From the NCBI RefSeq assembly GCF_006838285.1, contig NZ_CP038228.1, forward strand, positions 620,001 through 684,000: a DNA stretch of 64,000 nt, given 5' to 3'. How positions within the stretch are numbered: the stretch's first letter is position 1; each line of letters begins with the position of its first letter. Of this stretch, positions 44,239-55,140 are shown in pieces. A model generated the notes under the pieces. That model made no database searches and was not told the origin of the DNA. It worked only from the letters and a program-made list of their open reading frames with translations. The DNA comes from Xanthomonas translucens pv. cerealis (lineage in GTDB: Bacteria; Pseudomonadota; Gammaproteobacteria; Xanthomonadales; Xanthomonadaceae). A program made the position numbers and the translations under genes.

Positions 44239-44970
44239 TCACAGGTCGCCGCAGCGCGCCTGCAATGCGGCGATCGCGGTCAGACCGGCGGTCTCGGTGC
44301 GCAGGATGCGCGGTCCCAGGCGCAGGCCGGCGAAGCCGGCGGCGTGCAGCGCGGCGCGGTCGCGCGGCGACCAGCCGCCCTCCGGGCCGATCGCGATCGT
44401 CGCCGCGTTGCCGGCGATGTCCAGCGTGCGCAGCCGGTGTTCGCCTTGCGGATCGAGAGTGAGCTTCGGCTGCGTGCCGGCCACGCCAGCGGCGGCGTCG
44501 GCCAGCGCCAGCGGCGCGGCCAGGCTGGGCACGCGCGCGCGGCCGGACTGTTCGCAGGCCGAGATCACGACGCTGCGCCAGTGCGCCACGCGCTTGTCCG
44601 TGCGTGCCGCATCCAGCTTCACCTCGGTGCGCTCGGCCCAGACCGGTACGATCGCGGCCACGCCCAGTTCGGTCGCCTTCTGCAGGATCAGGTCCATCTT
44701 CTCGCCGCGCGCCACGCCCTGCAGCAGGGTGATCGCCAGTGGCGATTCGTTGTGTACGGGCTGCGCCGCGCCGATCCGCGCGCTGGCGCCGCGCTTGCCG
44801 ACCTGCAGCAGTTCGGCGTCGTAGTCGCAGCCGTCGCCGTTGAACAGCACGCAGCGGTCGCCTGCGTGCAGCCGCAGTACGCGCAGCAGGTGTCCGGCCA
44901 CGTCCTCGGGCAACACCATGTCCTCGCCTTCGCGCAGCGGCAGCGCGACATGGCAGCGGGTCAGGCGCAT
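44239..44970 (-). CDS. rsmE: 16S rRNA (uracil1498-N3)-methyltransferase
   Basis: The protein has 243 residues from ATG 44970, overlapping the bioA stop by 10 bases. The N-terminal PUA-like domain is followed by a SPOUT methyltransferase domain with the knot motifs AIGPEGGWS and RLGPRILRTETA. It methylates N3 of U1498 in 16S rRNA. The length is normal. Confidence 0.92.
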   Translation of the reverse strand: MRLTRCHVALPLREGEDMVLPEDVAGHLLRVLRLHAGDRCVLFNGDGCDYDAELLQVGKRGASARIGAAQPVHNESPLAITLLQGVARGEKMDLILQKATELGVAAIVPVWAERTEVKLDAARTDKRVAHWRSVVISACEQSGRARVPSLAAPLALADAAAGVAGTQPKLTLDPQGEHRLRTLDIAGNAATIAIGPEGGWSPRDRAALHAAGFAGLRLGPRILRTETAGLTAIAALQARCGDL

Positions 44971-46352
44971 GCCACGGCCTCGTCGATCGCGGCCAGGGTG
45001 GTCTCGGCGAGCAGTGCCAGTTGCGCATCGTCCACGCAGTACGGCGGCATCCAGTACAGCACGTCGCCCAGCGGGCGCAGCACCACGCCGCGCTGCAGCG
45101 CGGCGCGGTACGCGCACAGGCCGACCCGTGCGCCGGCCGCGAATGGGGTGCGCTTGTCGCCATTGCGGGTCAGTTCGAACGCCACCACCATCCCGGCCTG
45201 GCGCACGTCGGCCACGTGCGGGTGGTCGTTGAACGGCGCCGACAGCGCGCGCAGGGTTTCGGCGGTGCTGCGGTTGCGCGCGATCACGTCGTCCTGCTGG
45301 AAGATGCGCAGGCAGGCCAGCGCGGCGGCGCAGGCCAGCGGATTGCCGGTGTAGCTGTGCGAGTGCAGGAAGGCGCGCTCGCGGCTATCGTCGAGGAAGG
45401 CGTCGTACAGGTGTTGCGTGGCCAGCACCGCCGACAGCGGCAGGAAGCCGCCCGTCAGGCCCTTGGACAGGCACAGCAGGTCCGGCATCACTCCGGCCTG
45501 CTCGCAGGCGAACAGGGTGCCGGTGCGGCCGAAGCCTGTGGCGATTTCGTCGGCGATCAGGAATGCGCCGTTGGCGTCGCACAGTTCGCGCGCGCGGCGC
45601 AGGTAGGCCGGGTCGTGCATGCGCATGCCGCCGGCGCACTGCAGGCGCGGCTCCAGGATCACCGCGCAGATCTCGCCCGGATGGCGGTCGAACAGGTCGG
45701 CCAGCGCATCGGCGGCGGCATCGGCGCGCTGCCGTGCGCTCTGTCCCGGCGCGGCCAGGTAGGCGTCGGGCGAGGGCGCGAATAGCGCTTCGCACAGCAG
45801 CGGCGCGTACACCCGCCGGTACAGCGGGATGTCGCCGACCGCCAGCGCGCCGATGGTCTCGCCGTGATAGCCGTTCTCCAGCGCGACGAAGCGGGTGCGG
45901 CGGGTCTCGCCGCGGTTGTGGAAATAGTGGAACGCCATCTTCAGCGCCACTTCGACCCCGGCCGAACCGTTGTCGGCGTAGAACACCTTGGCCAGCGGCG
46001 CACGCCCGTCCTGGCGCGGCGCCAGCGCCAGCAATTGCTCGGCCAGTTCCACCGCCGGGGCGTGGCTGAAGCCGGCCAGCATCACCTGTTCCAGCTGGGT
46101 GGCCTGCGCAGCGATGGCCGCGGCGATGCGCGGCTCGCTGTGGCCGAACAGATTGGTCCACCAACTGCTCACCGCATCCAGGTAGCGGTTGCCTTCGTGA
46201 TCGATCAGCCAGGCGCCTTCGCCGCGGGCGATCGGCAGTAGCGGCAGGGTGTGCGGATGCTCGCGCATCTGCGTGCAGGGGTGCCACAACACGGCCAGGT
46301 CGCGTTGCCGCCATGCAGCGGCAGTCTGTGATGCAGTCAGGTCTGTTAGCAT
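44961..46352 (-). CDS. bioA: Adenosylmethionine-8-amino-7-oxononanoate aminotransferase
   Basis: The protein has 463 residues. It is a fold-type I PLP aminotransferase: LWHPCTQM and SSWWTNLFGH are BioA-typical, YADNGSAGVEVALKM binds cofactor, LIADEIATGFGRTGTLF carries the PLP Asp and LSKGLTGG the Schiff-base Lys. It makes 7,8-diaminopelargonate in biotin synthesis. No other bio genes are adjacent. It is coupled to rsmE downstream. Confidence 0.93.
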   Translation of the reverse strand: MLTDLTASQTAAAWRQRDLAVLWHPCTQMREHPHTLPLLPIARGEGAWLIDHEGNRYLDAVSSWWTNLFGHSEPRIAAAIAAQATQLEQVMLAGFSHAPAVELAEQLLALAPRQDGRAPLAKVFYADNGSAGVEVALKMAFHYFHNRGETRRTRFVALENGYHGETIGALAVGDIPLYRRVYAPLLCEALFAPSPDAYLAAPGQSARQRADAAADALADLFDRHPGEICAVILEPRLQCAGGMRMHDPAYLRRARELCDANGAFLIADEIATGFGRTGTLFACEQAGVMPDLLCLSKGLTGGFLPLSAVLATQHLYDAFLDDSRERAFLHSHSYTGNPLACAAALACLRIFQQDDVIARNRSTAETLRALSAPFNDHPHVADVRQAGMVVAFELTRNGDKRTPFAAGARVGLCAYRAALQRGVVLRPLGDVLYWMPPYCVDDAQLALLAETTLAAIDEAVACA

Positions 46353-46426
46353 TTCGCGCTCATGAACAGGTTCTTCGCTCCGTGCATTCTATCGGCCGAC
46401 GCTGCAACGCGCCGCGGGCTGCCGGC

Positions 46427-46981
46427 GTGAGCCGTCCGTTGCCGATCATCCATGCCTTGCGCGAGCGCGGCGAGTCCGCGATGGAGCGCAAGGTCGAGGA
46501 GCTGGACCTGGAGTTCAGCAACGGTGAACGGCGCGTGTTCCACCGGCTGACATCCCCCGGCCACGGCGCGGTGGTGGTGGTGCCGATGCTGGACGCGCAG
46601 ACCGTGCTGCTGGTGCGCGAGTACGCCGCCGGCGTGCACCGCTACGAGCTGGGCCTGGTCAAGGGCCGCATCGACGCGGGCGAGACGCCGCTGCAGGCGG
46701 CCGACCGCGAGCTCAAGGAAGAGGCCGGCTACGGCGCGCGGCAGCTGCAGGTGCTGCGCGCGATGACCTTGGCGCCCACGTATATGAGCCATCAGTCCTG
46801 GCTGGTGCTGGCGCAAGACCTCTATCCCGAAAAACTGGCCGGCGACGAGCCGGAGGAACTTGAAGTGGTGCCCTGGAAACTGGCTGAACTGGATCAACTG
46901 ATGTTGCGTGAGGATTTTTCCGAAGGGCGTTCGCTGGCGGCGCTGTTCATCGCCCGCGAGTGGCTGGGTCGTGCCGGATGA
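46427..46981 (+). CDS. nudE: ADP compounds hydrolase, NudE type (Nudix)
   Basis: The protein has 184 residues from GTG 46427, chosen because the N-terminal RPLPIIHALRERG aligns with NudE. The Nudix box is GRIDAGETPLQAADRELKEEAGYG (the GX5EX7REUXEEXGU pattern). It hydrolyses ADP-ribose and similar dinucleotides. Its stop overlaps the cysQ start (ATGA). Confidence 0.88.
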   Translation: MSRPLPIIHALRERGESAMERKVEELDLEFSNGERRVFHRLTSPGHGAVVVVPMLDAQTVLLVREYAAGVHRYELGLVKGRIDAGETPLQAADRELKEEAGYGARQLQVLRAMTLAPTYMSHQSWLVLAQDLYPEKLAGDEPEELEVVPWKLAELDQLMLREDFSEGRSLAALFIAREWLGRAG

Positions 46982-47778
46982 TCCGCATCACCGCCGACCT
47001 GCGTGAAACCGTCATCGCCATCGCCATCGACGCCGCCGCGGCGATCATGGCGGTCTACGCCACCAGCTTCGACGTCGAGCACAAGGCCGACGCCAGTCCG
47101 TTGACGCAGGCCGACCTGGCCGCGCACCGGATCATCGTCGAAGGTCTGGAACGGCTGACCCCCGACCTGCCGGTGCTGTCCGAGGAGTCGGCGCAGATCC
47201 CCTGGGACGTACGCGAGCACTGGACCAGCTACTGGCTGGTGGACCCGCTCGACGGCACCCGCGAGTTCGTCAAGCGTAATGGCGAGTTCAGCGTCAACAT
47301 CGCGCTGATCCACCTGGGCGCGCCGGTGTTCGGCGTGGTCCAGGCGCCGGTCGATGGCCGCCTCTGGCACGCGGTGCGCGGCGAGCAGGGGTACCGCCGC
47401 GACGGTTTCCGCGACACCGCGCTGAACACGCGGCGCCCGGCCAGTGCGCCGCTGCGGGTGGCGGCCAGCCGCTCGCACCGCGATCCGCGCACCGACGCGC
47501 TGCTGCTGCGCATGGGCGAGACCGAGGTGGTCGCGCAGGGCTCGTCGCTGAAGTTCTGCCGCATCGCCGATGGCGAGCTGGACGTGTACCCGCGCTTCGG
47601 CCCGACCTCCGAATGGGACACCGCCGCCGGCCAATGCGTGCTGCAGGCCGCCGGCGGCACGCTGCTTGCCGCCGCGACCGGCAAGCCGTTCCGCTACAAC
47701 CGTCGCGCATCGCTGCTCAACGGCGATTTCATTGCGCTGGGCGATCCGGCGCTGCCTTGGCGGACCTGGCTGGGCTGA
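46978..47778 (+). CDS. cysQ: 3'(2'),5'-bisphosphate nucleotidase
   Basis: The protein has 266 residues from ATG 46978, overlapping the nudE stop. The Li-sensitive phosphatase motifs are [20 protein letters not shown] and, near the C-terminus, [11 protein letters not shown]. It removes 3'-phosphate from PAP in sulfur assimilation. The length is normal. Confidence 0.92.
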   Translation: MIRITADLRETVIAIAIDAAAAIMAVYATSFDVEHKADASPLTQADLAAHRIIVEGLERLTPDLPVLSEESAQIPWDVREHWTSYWLVDPLDGTREFVKRNGEFSVNIALIHLGAPVFGVVQAPVDGRLWHAVRGEQGYRRDGFRDTALNTRRPASAPLRVAASRSHRDPRTDALLLRMGETEVVAQGSSLKFCRIADGELDVYPRFGPTSEWDTAAGQCVLQAAGGTLLAAATGKPFRYNRRASLLNGDFIALGDPALPWRTWLG

Positions 47779-47951
47779 GCGCAATGCGCGCCCTCGGTTG
47801 ACACGCGCGATGACGGCATTGCGGCCATGCGCCGCAGGCGGTTTGCATGCGCCGCATCGCCGCTCGCCACACCGCCGAGCGCTCATCTCGTGCGCCGCTC
47901 TGCCAAACTCATCGACAGGCGGCACCGTTGCCGTCGCATCGGAACCCGCAC

Positions 47952-48776
47952 GTGACCGCAGCCCGCTACGACCTTCCCGCCCTGCTCGAGATCATGGCGC
48001 GCCTGCGCGATCGCGAGCACGGCTGTCCCTGGGACCTGGAACAGGATTTCGCCAGCATCGCCGCGTACACGATCGAAGAGGCGTACGAGGTGGCCGACGC
48101 GATCGACCGCAACGACCTGGGCGAGCTGAAGGACGAACTCGGCGACCTGCTGCTGCAAGTGGTGTTCCATGCGCAGATGGCACGCGAGCAGGGCGCCTTC
48201 GGCTTCGACGACGTGGTGACCGCGATCTGCGACAAGATGGTGCGCCGGCACCCGCACGTGTTCGGCGACAGCCAGGTCGCCGACGCCGAGCAGCAGACGC
48301 TGAACTGGGAACGGATCAAGCGCAACGAGCGCGCCGCGGCCGGCAAGACCGACCGTTCGGCGCTGGCCGGGATCGCGCGCGGCCTGCCGGAATGGCAGCG
48401 CGCGGTGAAGCTGCAGGCGCGCGCGGCGCGGGTCGGTTTCGACTGGCCGGGGCCGCAGCCGGTGCTGGAAAAGTTGCAGGAAGAGCTGGAGGAAGTGCGT
48501 GCGGAATTCGCGCGCGGCGCAGTGCAGGACAACCAGGCGCGGCTGCAGGACGAGATCGGCGACCTGCTGTTCGTCTGCGCCAATCTCGCGCGCCACGCCC
48601 AGGTCGATGTCGGCGCTGCGCTGCGCCATGCCAACCAGAAATTCGAACGCCGTTTCCGCGCGATGGAGCAGCTGGCGCAGCACGATGGCGGCGCGCTGGA
48701 CGGCTTGTCGCTGCAGCAGCAGGAAGCGTACTGGCAGCGCGCCAAGCGCCAGGAACGCGACGCGGCGCAGGAGTGA
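47952..48776 (+). CDS. mazG: Nucleoside triphosphate pyrophosphohydrolase MazG
   Basis: The protein has 274 residues from GTG 47952. Two MazG repeats are present: [12 protein letters not shown] with [10 protein letters not shown] and [16 protein letters not shown], then a second with [10 protein letters not shown] and [15 protein letters not shown]. The ExxE...D metal sites are kept. It clears non-canonical NTPs. Its stop overlaps the next start (GTGA). Confidence 0.92.
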   Translation: MTAARYDLPALLEIMARLRDREHGCPWDLEQDFASIAAYTIEEAYEVADAIDRNDLGELKDELGDLLLQVVFHAQMAREQGAFGFDDVVTAICDKMVRRHPHVFGDSQVADAEQQTLNWERIKRNERAAAGKTDRSALAGIARGLPEWQRAVKLQARAARVGFDWPGPQPVLEKLQEELEEVRAEFARGAVQDNQARLQDEIGDLLFVCANLARHAQVDVGAALRHANQKFERRFRAMEQLAQHDGGALDGLSLQQQEAYWQRAKRQERDAAQE

Positions 48777-49096
48777 AGACGCTGCTGCTGTTCGTGCTGA
48801 CCGCGCTGGCCGAGATCGTCGGCTGCTACCTGCCGTACCTGTGGCTGCGCGAGCACGGCAGCGCGTGGCTGTTGCTGCCGGCGGCGGCCAGCCTGGCCGC
48901 GTTCGTGTGGCTGTTGAGCCTGCACCCGGAGGCCAGCGGCCGTGTCTACGCCGCGTACGGCGGTGTGTACATCGCGGTGGCGCTGCTGTGGCTGTGGGCG
49001 CTGCAGTCGATCCGGCCCACGCGCTGGGACCTGCTCGGCGCCGGCCTGTGCCTGCTCGGGATGGCGGTGATCATGTTTGCGCCACGGCAGGCCTGA
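48773..49096 (+). CDS. ynfA: YnfA-family (UPF0060) membrane protein
   Basis: The protein has 107 residues from GTG 48773, four bases overlapping mazG. Four transmembrane helices match the small-multidrug-resistance-like YnfA family: [37 protein letters not shown] and a last helix near LLGMAVIMF. The conserved [13 protein letters not shown] is a family mark. Possible small-molecule efflux. Confidence 0.88.
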   Translation: MKTLLLFVLTALAEIVGCYLPYLWLREHGSAWLLLPAAASLAAFVWLLSLHPEASGRVYAAYGGVYIAVALLWLWALQSIRPTRWDLLGAGLCLLGMAVIMFAPRQA

Positions 49097-49245
49097 GCGG
49101 CGCGATCTGGCGCTGCGCGGAGGCGCTCGTTGCTTGCAGGTATGTCCCACGCGCCGGCTCCGCGTTGCCGCATGCGTCCCCTTTGATGTAGGCGTCCGCG
49201 CAGCGGCGTATGCTGTACGCCTGCGCTGCCTGGGAGGGCCATCGC

Positions 49246-49374
49246 ATGCGTCGCTTCGTCAGTTTCCGTGCGTTCTATCCGTGCTACCTGAGCGAGCACC
49301 GCCATTCGCTGTCTTCGTTCGCCGGTGACTGGTTCATGTTCAAGGAAATGCTGTTCGGGTGCATCCGCTGGTAG
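49246..49374 (+). pseudogene. 42-residue DUF962/Mpo1-like stub (head joined to tail)
   Basis: ATG 49246 follows GGGAGGG and opens a 42-residue frame. The first 20 residues (RRFVSFRAFYPCYLSEHRH) look like the start of DUF962 (Mpo1-like) proteins. The last 20 (LSSFAGDWFMFKEMLFG and a final CIRW) look like their C-terminus. The four-helix membrane core between is absent, in frame. It may still be translated, but it lacks the Fe-binding His residues of Mpo1, so I treat it as a fossil. Confidence 0.65.
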
Positions 49375-49441
49375 CGCGGGCGCCCTGCCGGCGCTCGCTA
49401 TACTCGCGGCGTATTCATCCCCTGGTTAATGGAGCAACCTG

Positions 49442-50410
49442 ATGCCATCCACTTATTTCCTCGCCCTGGTGATCCTGGTCGCGGGCGTGATCGTGCTGTT
49501 CAAGACCGTGCGCGTGGTGCCGCAGGGGTTCCAGTGGACGGTGGAGCGCTTCGGCCGCTACACCCATACCCTGTCGCCCGGCCTGCACTTCCTGATTCCG
49601 GTGGTCTACGGCCTTGGCCGCAAGGTCAACATGATGGAGCAGGTGCTGGACGTGCCCAGCCAGGACGTGATCACCAAGGACAACGCGGTGGTGCGGGTGG
49701 ACGGTGTGGTGTTCTTCCAGGTACTGGATGCGGCCAAGGCCGCCTATGAAGTGTCGAACCTGGAGATCGCCACCATCGCGTTGGTGCAGACCAACATCCG
49801 TACCGTGATCGGCTCGATGGACCTGGACGAATCGCTGAGCCAGCGCGAGACGATCAACGCACAGCTGCTCAACGTGGTCGACCATGCGACCAATCCGTGG
49901 GGCATCAAGGTCACCCGCATCGAGATCCGCGACATCCAGCCGCCGCGCGACCTGATCGATTCGATGGCGCGGCAGATGAAGGCCGAGCGCGAGAAGCGCG
50001 CGCAGATCCTCGAGGCAGAGGGCTCGCGGCAGTCGGAGATCCTGCGCGCCGAGGGCGAGAAGCAGGCCGCGGTGCTGGAGGCCGAAGGCCGCAAGGAAGC
50101 CGCGTTCCGCGACGCCGAAGCGCGCGAGCGCCTGGCCGAGGCCGAAGCGCGCGCCACCACCATGGTGTCCAAGGCGATCGCCGAGGGCGACGTGCAGGCG
50201 ATCAACTACTTCATCGCGCAGAAGTATGTGGAGGCGTTCAAGGAACTGGCCACCGCGCCGAACCAGAAGTTCGTGCTGATGCCGATGGAGTCCAGCGGCA
50301 TCATCGGCTCGATCGCCGGCATCGGCGAACTGGCGCGCGAGGCGCTGAGCAAGCAGCAGTCCGCGCCGCCGGCGGTGCCGCGCGGCATGCCGCCGCGCAG
50401 CGGAGTCTGA
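49442..50410 (+). CDS. SPFH/band-7 (stomatin-like) membrane protein
   Basis: The protein has 322 residues. One N-terminal transmembrane helix (LALVILVAGVIVLF) is followed by the SPFH domain (VVPQGFQWTVERFGRYTHTL, VITKDNAVVRVDGVVFF) and a coiled-coil rich in Glu/Ala/Arg (about residues 180-245, EKRAQILEAEGSRQSEILRA). It probably forms a membrane scaffold with the NfeD protein encoded four bases downstream. It is QmcA-like. Confidence 0.88.
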   Translation: MPSTYFLALVILVAGVIVLFKTVRVVPQGFQWTVERFGRYTHTLSPGLHFLIPVVYGLGRKVNMMEQVLDVPSQDVITKDNAVVRVDGVVFFQVLDAAKAAYEVSNLEIATIALVQTNIRTVIGSMDLDESLSQRETINAQLLNVVDHATNPWGIKVTRIEIRDIQPPRDLIDSMARQMKAEREKRAQILEAEGSRQSEILRAEGEKQAAVLEAEGRKEAAFRDAEARERLAEAEARATTMVSKAIAEGDVQAINYFIAQKYVEAFKELATAPNQKFVLMPMESSGIIGSIAGIGELAREALSKQQSAPPAVPRGMPPRSGV

Positions 50411-50413
50411 CGC

Positions 50414-50845
50414 ATGCGCCCCGAGGTGGTGGCATGGGGCGCGCTGACCTTGCTGCTGTTCGCGGCCGAAGCGCTGGCGCCGGGCGCGTTCATGCTGTGG
50501 ATGGGCTTCGCCGCCGCGGCGGTGTTCGTGGCCGTACTGGTGCTGCCGGACATCGCGCTGCTGCTGCAGATCGGCGCGTTCGTGGTGCTCAGCTTCGTCT
50601 CGATCCAGGTGTACCGCACCTGGTTCCGCGGCCGCGACCGGGTCAGCGACCGGCCGCTGCTCAACCGCCGCGCCGAGCAGTTGATCGGCCGGGTGGTGAT
50701 GCTGGACCAGCCGATCCAGGCCGGCCGCGGCCGCGCCAAGGTCGACGACGCGTTCTGGGTGGTCGGCGGCCCCGATCTGCCTGCCGGTAGCACGGTGCGC
50801 ATCGTCGGGGTGGATGGGATGACGTTGTTGGTGCAGGCGGAGTGA
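50414..50845 (+). CDS. NfeD-family membrane protein
   Basis: The protein has 143 residues. Two or three hydrophobic helices come first ([20 protein letters not shown] and a second stretch around [18 protein letters not shown]), then a small OB-fold NfeD domain ([13 protein letters not shown] to [11 protein letters not shown]). It is paired with the SPFH gene, the usual arrangement in bacteria. Confidence 0.88.
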   Translation: MRPEVVAWGALTLLLFAAEALAPGAFMLWMGFAAAAVFVAVLVLPDIALLLQIGAFVVLSFVSIQVYRTWFRGRDRVSDRPLLNRRAEQLIGRVVMLDQPIQAGRGRAKVDDAFWVVGGPDLPAGSTVRIVGVDGMTLLVQAE

Positions 50846-50915
50846 GGCCCGAGTCCCATTCCTTCTCCACAGCGCAGCCGGCGATAATGGGCGACTTTCG
50901 CCACGGACCCGCGCC

Positions 50916-52022
<1,107 letters not shown>

Positions 52023-52122
52023 AACGGCCGCCGCCGCAATGCACCCGCGACGTCGTTGCAGAGCATCCGGTTCGCTACACTAGCCCTCCATCCCCGACAC
52101 CGTCTTTTTCCGGAGCAGCCCC

Positions 52123-52518
52123 ATGAGCGAGATCCCTGGCGACCTCAAATTTCTCAAGTCCCATGAATGGGCGCGCGTCGAAGGCAACGGGCGCGTCACT
52201 GTCGGCATCTCCGAGCACGCCCAGGGCCTGCTCGGCGATCTGGTCTACGTCGAGCTGCCCAGCGTCGGCGACGAGGTCGTGGCCGGCAACGGCGTGGCTG
52301 TGGTCGAGTCGGTGAAGGCCGCCTCGGACGTGTACAGCCCGCTCACCGGCAAGGTGGTCGAGGTCAATGCCGCGCTCAGCGACAAGCCGGAGACGATCAA
52401 CGAGGACGCGTACGGCGAAGGCTGGATCTTCGTGCTGGAGATCGCCGACCCGGAGCAGTTGAACGAACTGCTGACCCCGGACGACTACGCCGAGCTGCTC
52501 GAGGAAGACGGCCACTGA
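52123..52518 (+). CDS. gcvH: Glycine cleavage system H protein
   Basis: The protein has 131 residues. It is a lipoyl domain with the attachment Lys in [13 protein letters not shown]. It shuttles the aminomethyl group between the P, T and L proteins. The length is normal. An intrinsic terminator follows. Confidence 0.94.
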   Translation: MSEIPGDLKFLKSHEWARVEGNGRVTVGISEHAQGLLGDLVYVELPSVGDEVVAGNGVAVVESVKAASDVYSPLTGKVVEVNAALSDKPETINEDAYGEGWIFVLEIADPEQLNELLTPDDYAELLEEDGH

Positions 52519-52544
52519 GCCGAACCGCTTCATCGCGACAGTCG

Positions 52545-52577
52545 AACCGGCCGCCTTGTGTGGCCGGTTTGCGTTTG
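52545..52577 (+). terminator. Intrinsic terminator after gcvH
   Basis: AACCGGCC (52545-52552) pairs with GGCCGGTT (52562-52569) and is followed by TGCGTTT. The T-run is weak. Confidence 0.6.
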
Positions 52578-53499
52578 CGCGGCACGAACGAACGCGGCAA
52601 CAGGCAGCGGCGCGCGTTCGATAGTCCGCTGGGTTGCCAATGAGGCGATCGGTCGCTCGGCGCGGCTGAGTGGCCGGCGTAGCGGCGAGCCGGCACGACG
52701 CAGGCATGGATGCGACACGACAGGCGGCGGATGCCGGCCGTGCCCGACGCATCGATGCGCACGACGTGGTCGCCATGTGCTGGAAGGCGGCGCCGCTGCA
52801 GCGGCGCTGGGACGCGGCGAAGGTCGCGCCGGTTTTCTGGCAGTGACGGTGATGTGCATCGCAGTGGGCGCCGCGGGCGAAGCGTCTGCCGATCGCAGCA
52901 GCGTTCGCTGCGCTGCGGCCAGCGTCGGCCAGCGGCATCGCGCGGGTTCGGTCGGGGTGTTCGCCGTGGCGCGCATGCGCAGTGCTGCGGGGTCGCTCGA
53001 GGCGAACATGCACTCGGTAGCGGACGCGGCGGCGAGAGCAAACGCAACGCGTCCGCTCGCATGTGCGTGATGTGCCGGTGAGGAGCGCGCGCAGCCATGC
53101 GCACGCTACAGCTGCATCGTCGCCGCCGTCGCGATGCAGTGCGCGGCGGCGCACGCGCACGCTCGCAAGCGCCGAACAGCGCGAAAAAGTTTGCGCAGTT
53201 TTGCGCATTTGCTCTTGCGCGATGCCGGAACGGCGCATGCCGCGAAAAGTTTTTTTTCAGCTAGCGGACAGGCTCGCGCGCGCGCGTCTGCAAGCCGTCA
53301 GCGCCGCGCGCGGCAGCGCGCGAAACTGCCGCTCGCGTCGGTGTGTTGCAAAAAAGCGCGGGAATTACCGCTGTTTTTGTCTGCGTCGAAGTTTCGCCGC
53401 GGATTTCGCAACGGCTGTCGTCGAGCTCCAGGGGCCGCCGATCGCGGCCATCGCTGCGGTCGCGGCACGCGATGCCTGAAAAAAAATTGCGTAGAACTG
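52578..53499. other. Non-coding stretch, no recognisable gene
   Basis: High-GC sequence with only short unsupported frames. From about 53170 it becomes rich in GCGCGAAAA and GTTTTGCGC tracts and A-runs. Confidence 0.45.
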
Positions 53500-53528
53500 T
53501 TGACAGTAAAAAAAAGCGTGATTAGGTT
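53500..53528 (+). promoter_or_regulatory. Candidate sigma-70 promoter for the H1-like leader
   Basis: TTGACA (53500-53505), 17 bases including eight A residues, then TAGGTT (53523-53528). Transcription would begin near 53535, about 280 bases before the H1-like start codon. Confidence 0.5.
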
Positions 53529-53670
53529 TCGCCCAGCAGACGTTGCTGCGCAAGCGAGTGAATCGGATCGACATCGAAACGCGAAGCACAACTTGGACAT
53601 CCGCCAGGAACCTGATGATGGTGGAGCAGGTGTCGCTTCCCTCCGAGAAACGCAACGTCTCCCCTGGCAC

Positions 53671-53702
53671 GGCACCCGTATCGAACTTCGCTACGGGTGT
53701 TT
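53671..53702 (+). terminator. Hairpin in the leader of the H1-like gene
   Basis: CACCCGTA pairs with TACGGGTG across an 11-base loop, followed by TTTCT. It could end a small RNA started at about 53535 or act as an attenuator. Confidence 0.45.
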
Positions 53703-53817
53703 CTGTATCCGACCCGGCCCGCACTACGCGCCGGCGGATCCTGCAGGCGGGCCATCGCCGCGGGTTTGCTTTAACTGGGCGTTTTCAATCCATAGTTCAC
53801 TGACGAGGAGCCATCCC

Positions 53818-54270
53818 ATGGCCACGAAAAAAGCTGCGAAAAAGAAGCCGGCCGCTAAGAAAGCGGTCAAGAAGACTGCCGCCAAGAAGCCGGCAGCGAA
53901 GAAGATCTCGGTCAAGAAGGCGGTCAAGAAGGTCGCCAAGAAAGTTGCCAAGAAGGTCGCCAAGGTGAAGAAGGCGGTCAAGAAGGCCGTCAAGAAGACC
54001 ACCGCGAAGAAGGCGGTAAAGAAGACCGCGAAGAAGGCTGTCGCCAAGAAGGCGGTGAAGAAGACCGCGAAGAAGGCTGTCGCCAAGAAGGCCGTAAAGA
54101 AGACCGCGAAGAAGGCCGTCGCCAAGAAGGCGGTGAAGAAGTCGGCTGCCAAGAAGCCGGCCGCGAAGAAGGCTGTCGCCAAGAAGGCCGTCGCCAAGAA
54201 GAAGCCGGTTGCCCGCAAGAAGAAGACCGCTCCGGTCGCGCTGCCGGCAACGCCCGCGCCGCTGATCTGA
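53818..54270 (+). CDS. Histone H1-like, Lys/Ala-repeat DNA-binding protein
   Basis: The protein has 150 residues from ATG 53818 with GAGGAG before it. It is almost wholly Lys, Ala and Val in tandem units ([13 protein letters not shown] repeated about three times, with variants), like the C-terminal tail of histone H1 and the AlgP/H1-like proteins. It is expected to bind DNA through charge and compact it. The tail is [12 protein letters not shown]. Tandem DNA repeats make it prone to length change between strains. The long leader suggests post-transcriptional control. Confidence 0.85.
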   Translation: MATKKAAKKKPAAKKAVKKTAAKKPAAKKISVKKAVKKVAKKVAKKVAKVKKAVKKAVKKTTAKKAVKKTAKKAVAKKAVKKTAKKAVAKKAVKKTAKKAVAKKAVKKSAAKKPAAKKAVAKKAVAKKKPVARKKKTAPVALPATPAPLI

Positions 54271-54291
54271 TCCATCCCGATAGCCGTACCT

Positions 54292-54331
54292 AAGCTCTCT
54301 CCCCGGTGCCCAGCGGGGAGGGAGCTTTTTT
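54292..54331 (+). terminator. Intrinsic terminator after the H1-like gene
   Basis: AAGCTCTCTCCCCG and CGGGGAGGGAGCTT form a long stem, followed by a run of T (to 54331). Confidence 0.9.
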
Positions 54332-55088
54332 ATGGTCGCGCGCTTGCCGTCGCCGCGGCGAGCTGCGTGCCAGCGTCGACCTGTCGCTGACTTGGCGCCC
54401 ATCTGCCACGCCTGCACGGCGGCTAGTCCCCGAGCCAGCGATGTTGCCGCCATTGCGCTCTGTCGCAGCCTGGCGCGTGCCCGATCTGTAAGAAATTGCG
54501 ACTGCGCTGCAGGCGACGATGGCGCGCGAGTTCGCCAAGCGGCTGCCTCGCTGTCGCAGACGACGCGTTCGCCGACGCCGCCCGGCTTCGGCTGCGCTCC
54601 TGATCCTCCTTCTCCCGCCGCGACCATGGCAGCCTTTTCGTGGGGAGGTGGCGCGCAGCGTTGGTTGAGGGTGGGTGCGTAGCGACGCGTTATGCGCCGA
54701 GATGACGTGCGTCGCCATGCGTCCTCATTGCCGCGAGACTTTGCCCGGATCCTCTCATTGTCACTAGGCTTCGCCCGTACCCTCACCCCAACCCCTCTCC
54801 CGATGGGAGAGGGGCTTTATTCGCTTGATGGAGGTCTGCGCGATTATTCGCCGCTGATCCGGCAGCCGGTTTGTGGTGACGACGACGGCCAATGCTTCGG
54901 TCACGGGCTTCAAGCAGCGTTTCGGCATAGGCCGAGCCGCACGCCGCACCCCTGTAAGAGCGGCTTCAGCCGCGACCATATCGCCTGGATTCCATCAACG
55001 TTGGATCAGGCGCAGTTGCTGGCTTGCGTAGCCCACCAGATCCTGTCGCGCTGAAACACAGGTCTCGCGAAGCCAGCACGCAGACAGC
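54332..55088. other. Intergenic with scattered repeats, no gene
   Basis: No gene is recognised. Bases 54793-54818 hold an ACCCCTCTCCCGATGGGAGAGGGG hairpin, and 54953-54977 a lone REP-like unit. Confidence 0.5.
54953..54977 (+). repeat. Single REP-like unit
   Basis: TGTAAGAGCGGCTTCAGCCG and five following bases match the 20689-type unit, here without its inverted partner. Confidence 0.75.
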
Positions 55089-55109
55089 AAAAAGGCGGCT
55101 TGCGCCGCC
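55089..55109 (-). terminator. Intrinsic terminator of the serine hydrolase gene
   Basis: On the minus strand GGCGGC, loop GCAA, GCCGCC, then TTTTTG. Confidence 0.8.
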
Positions 55110-55140
55110 CTCCGCTGCATCCATCGGGAGACCGCCCGCG

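Noticed and set aside
50846..50915. Glycine riboswitch before gcvT
   Set aside because: The 70-base gap is too short for the aptamer and shows no matching core.
53818..54270. CRISPR-like or satellite repeat array
   Set aside because: The repeats are codons of a Lys/Ala protein with a ribosome site and terminator; there are no spacers.
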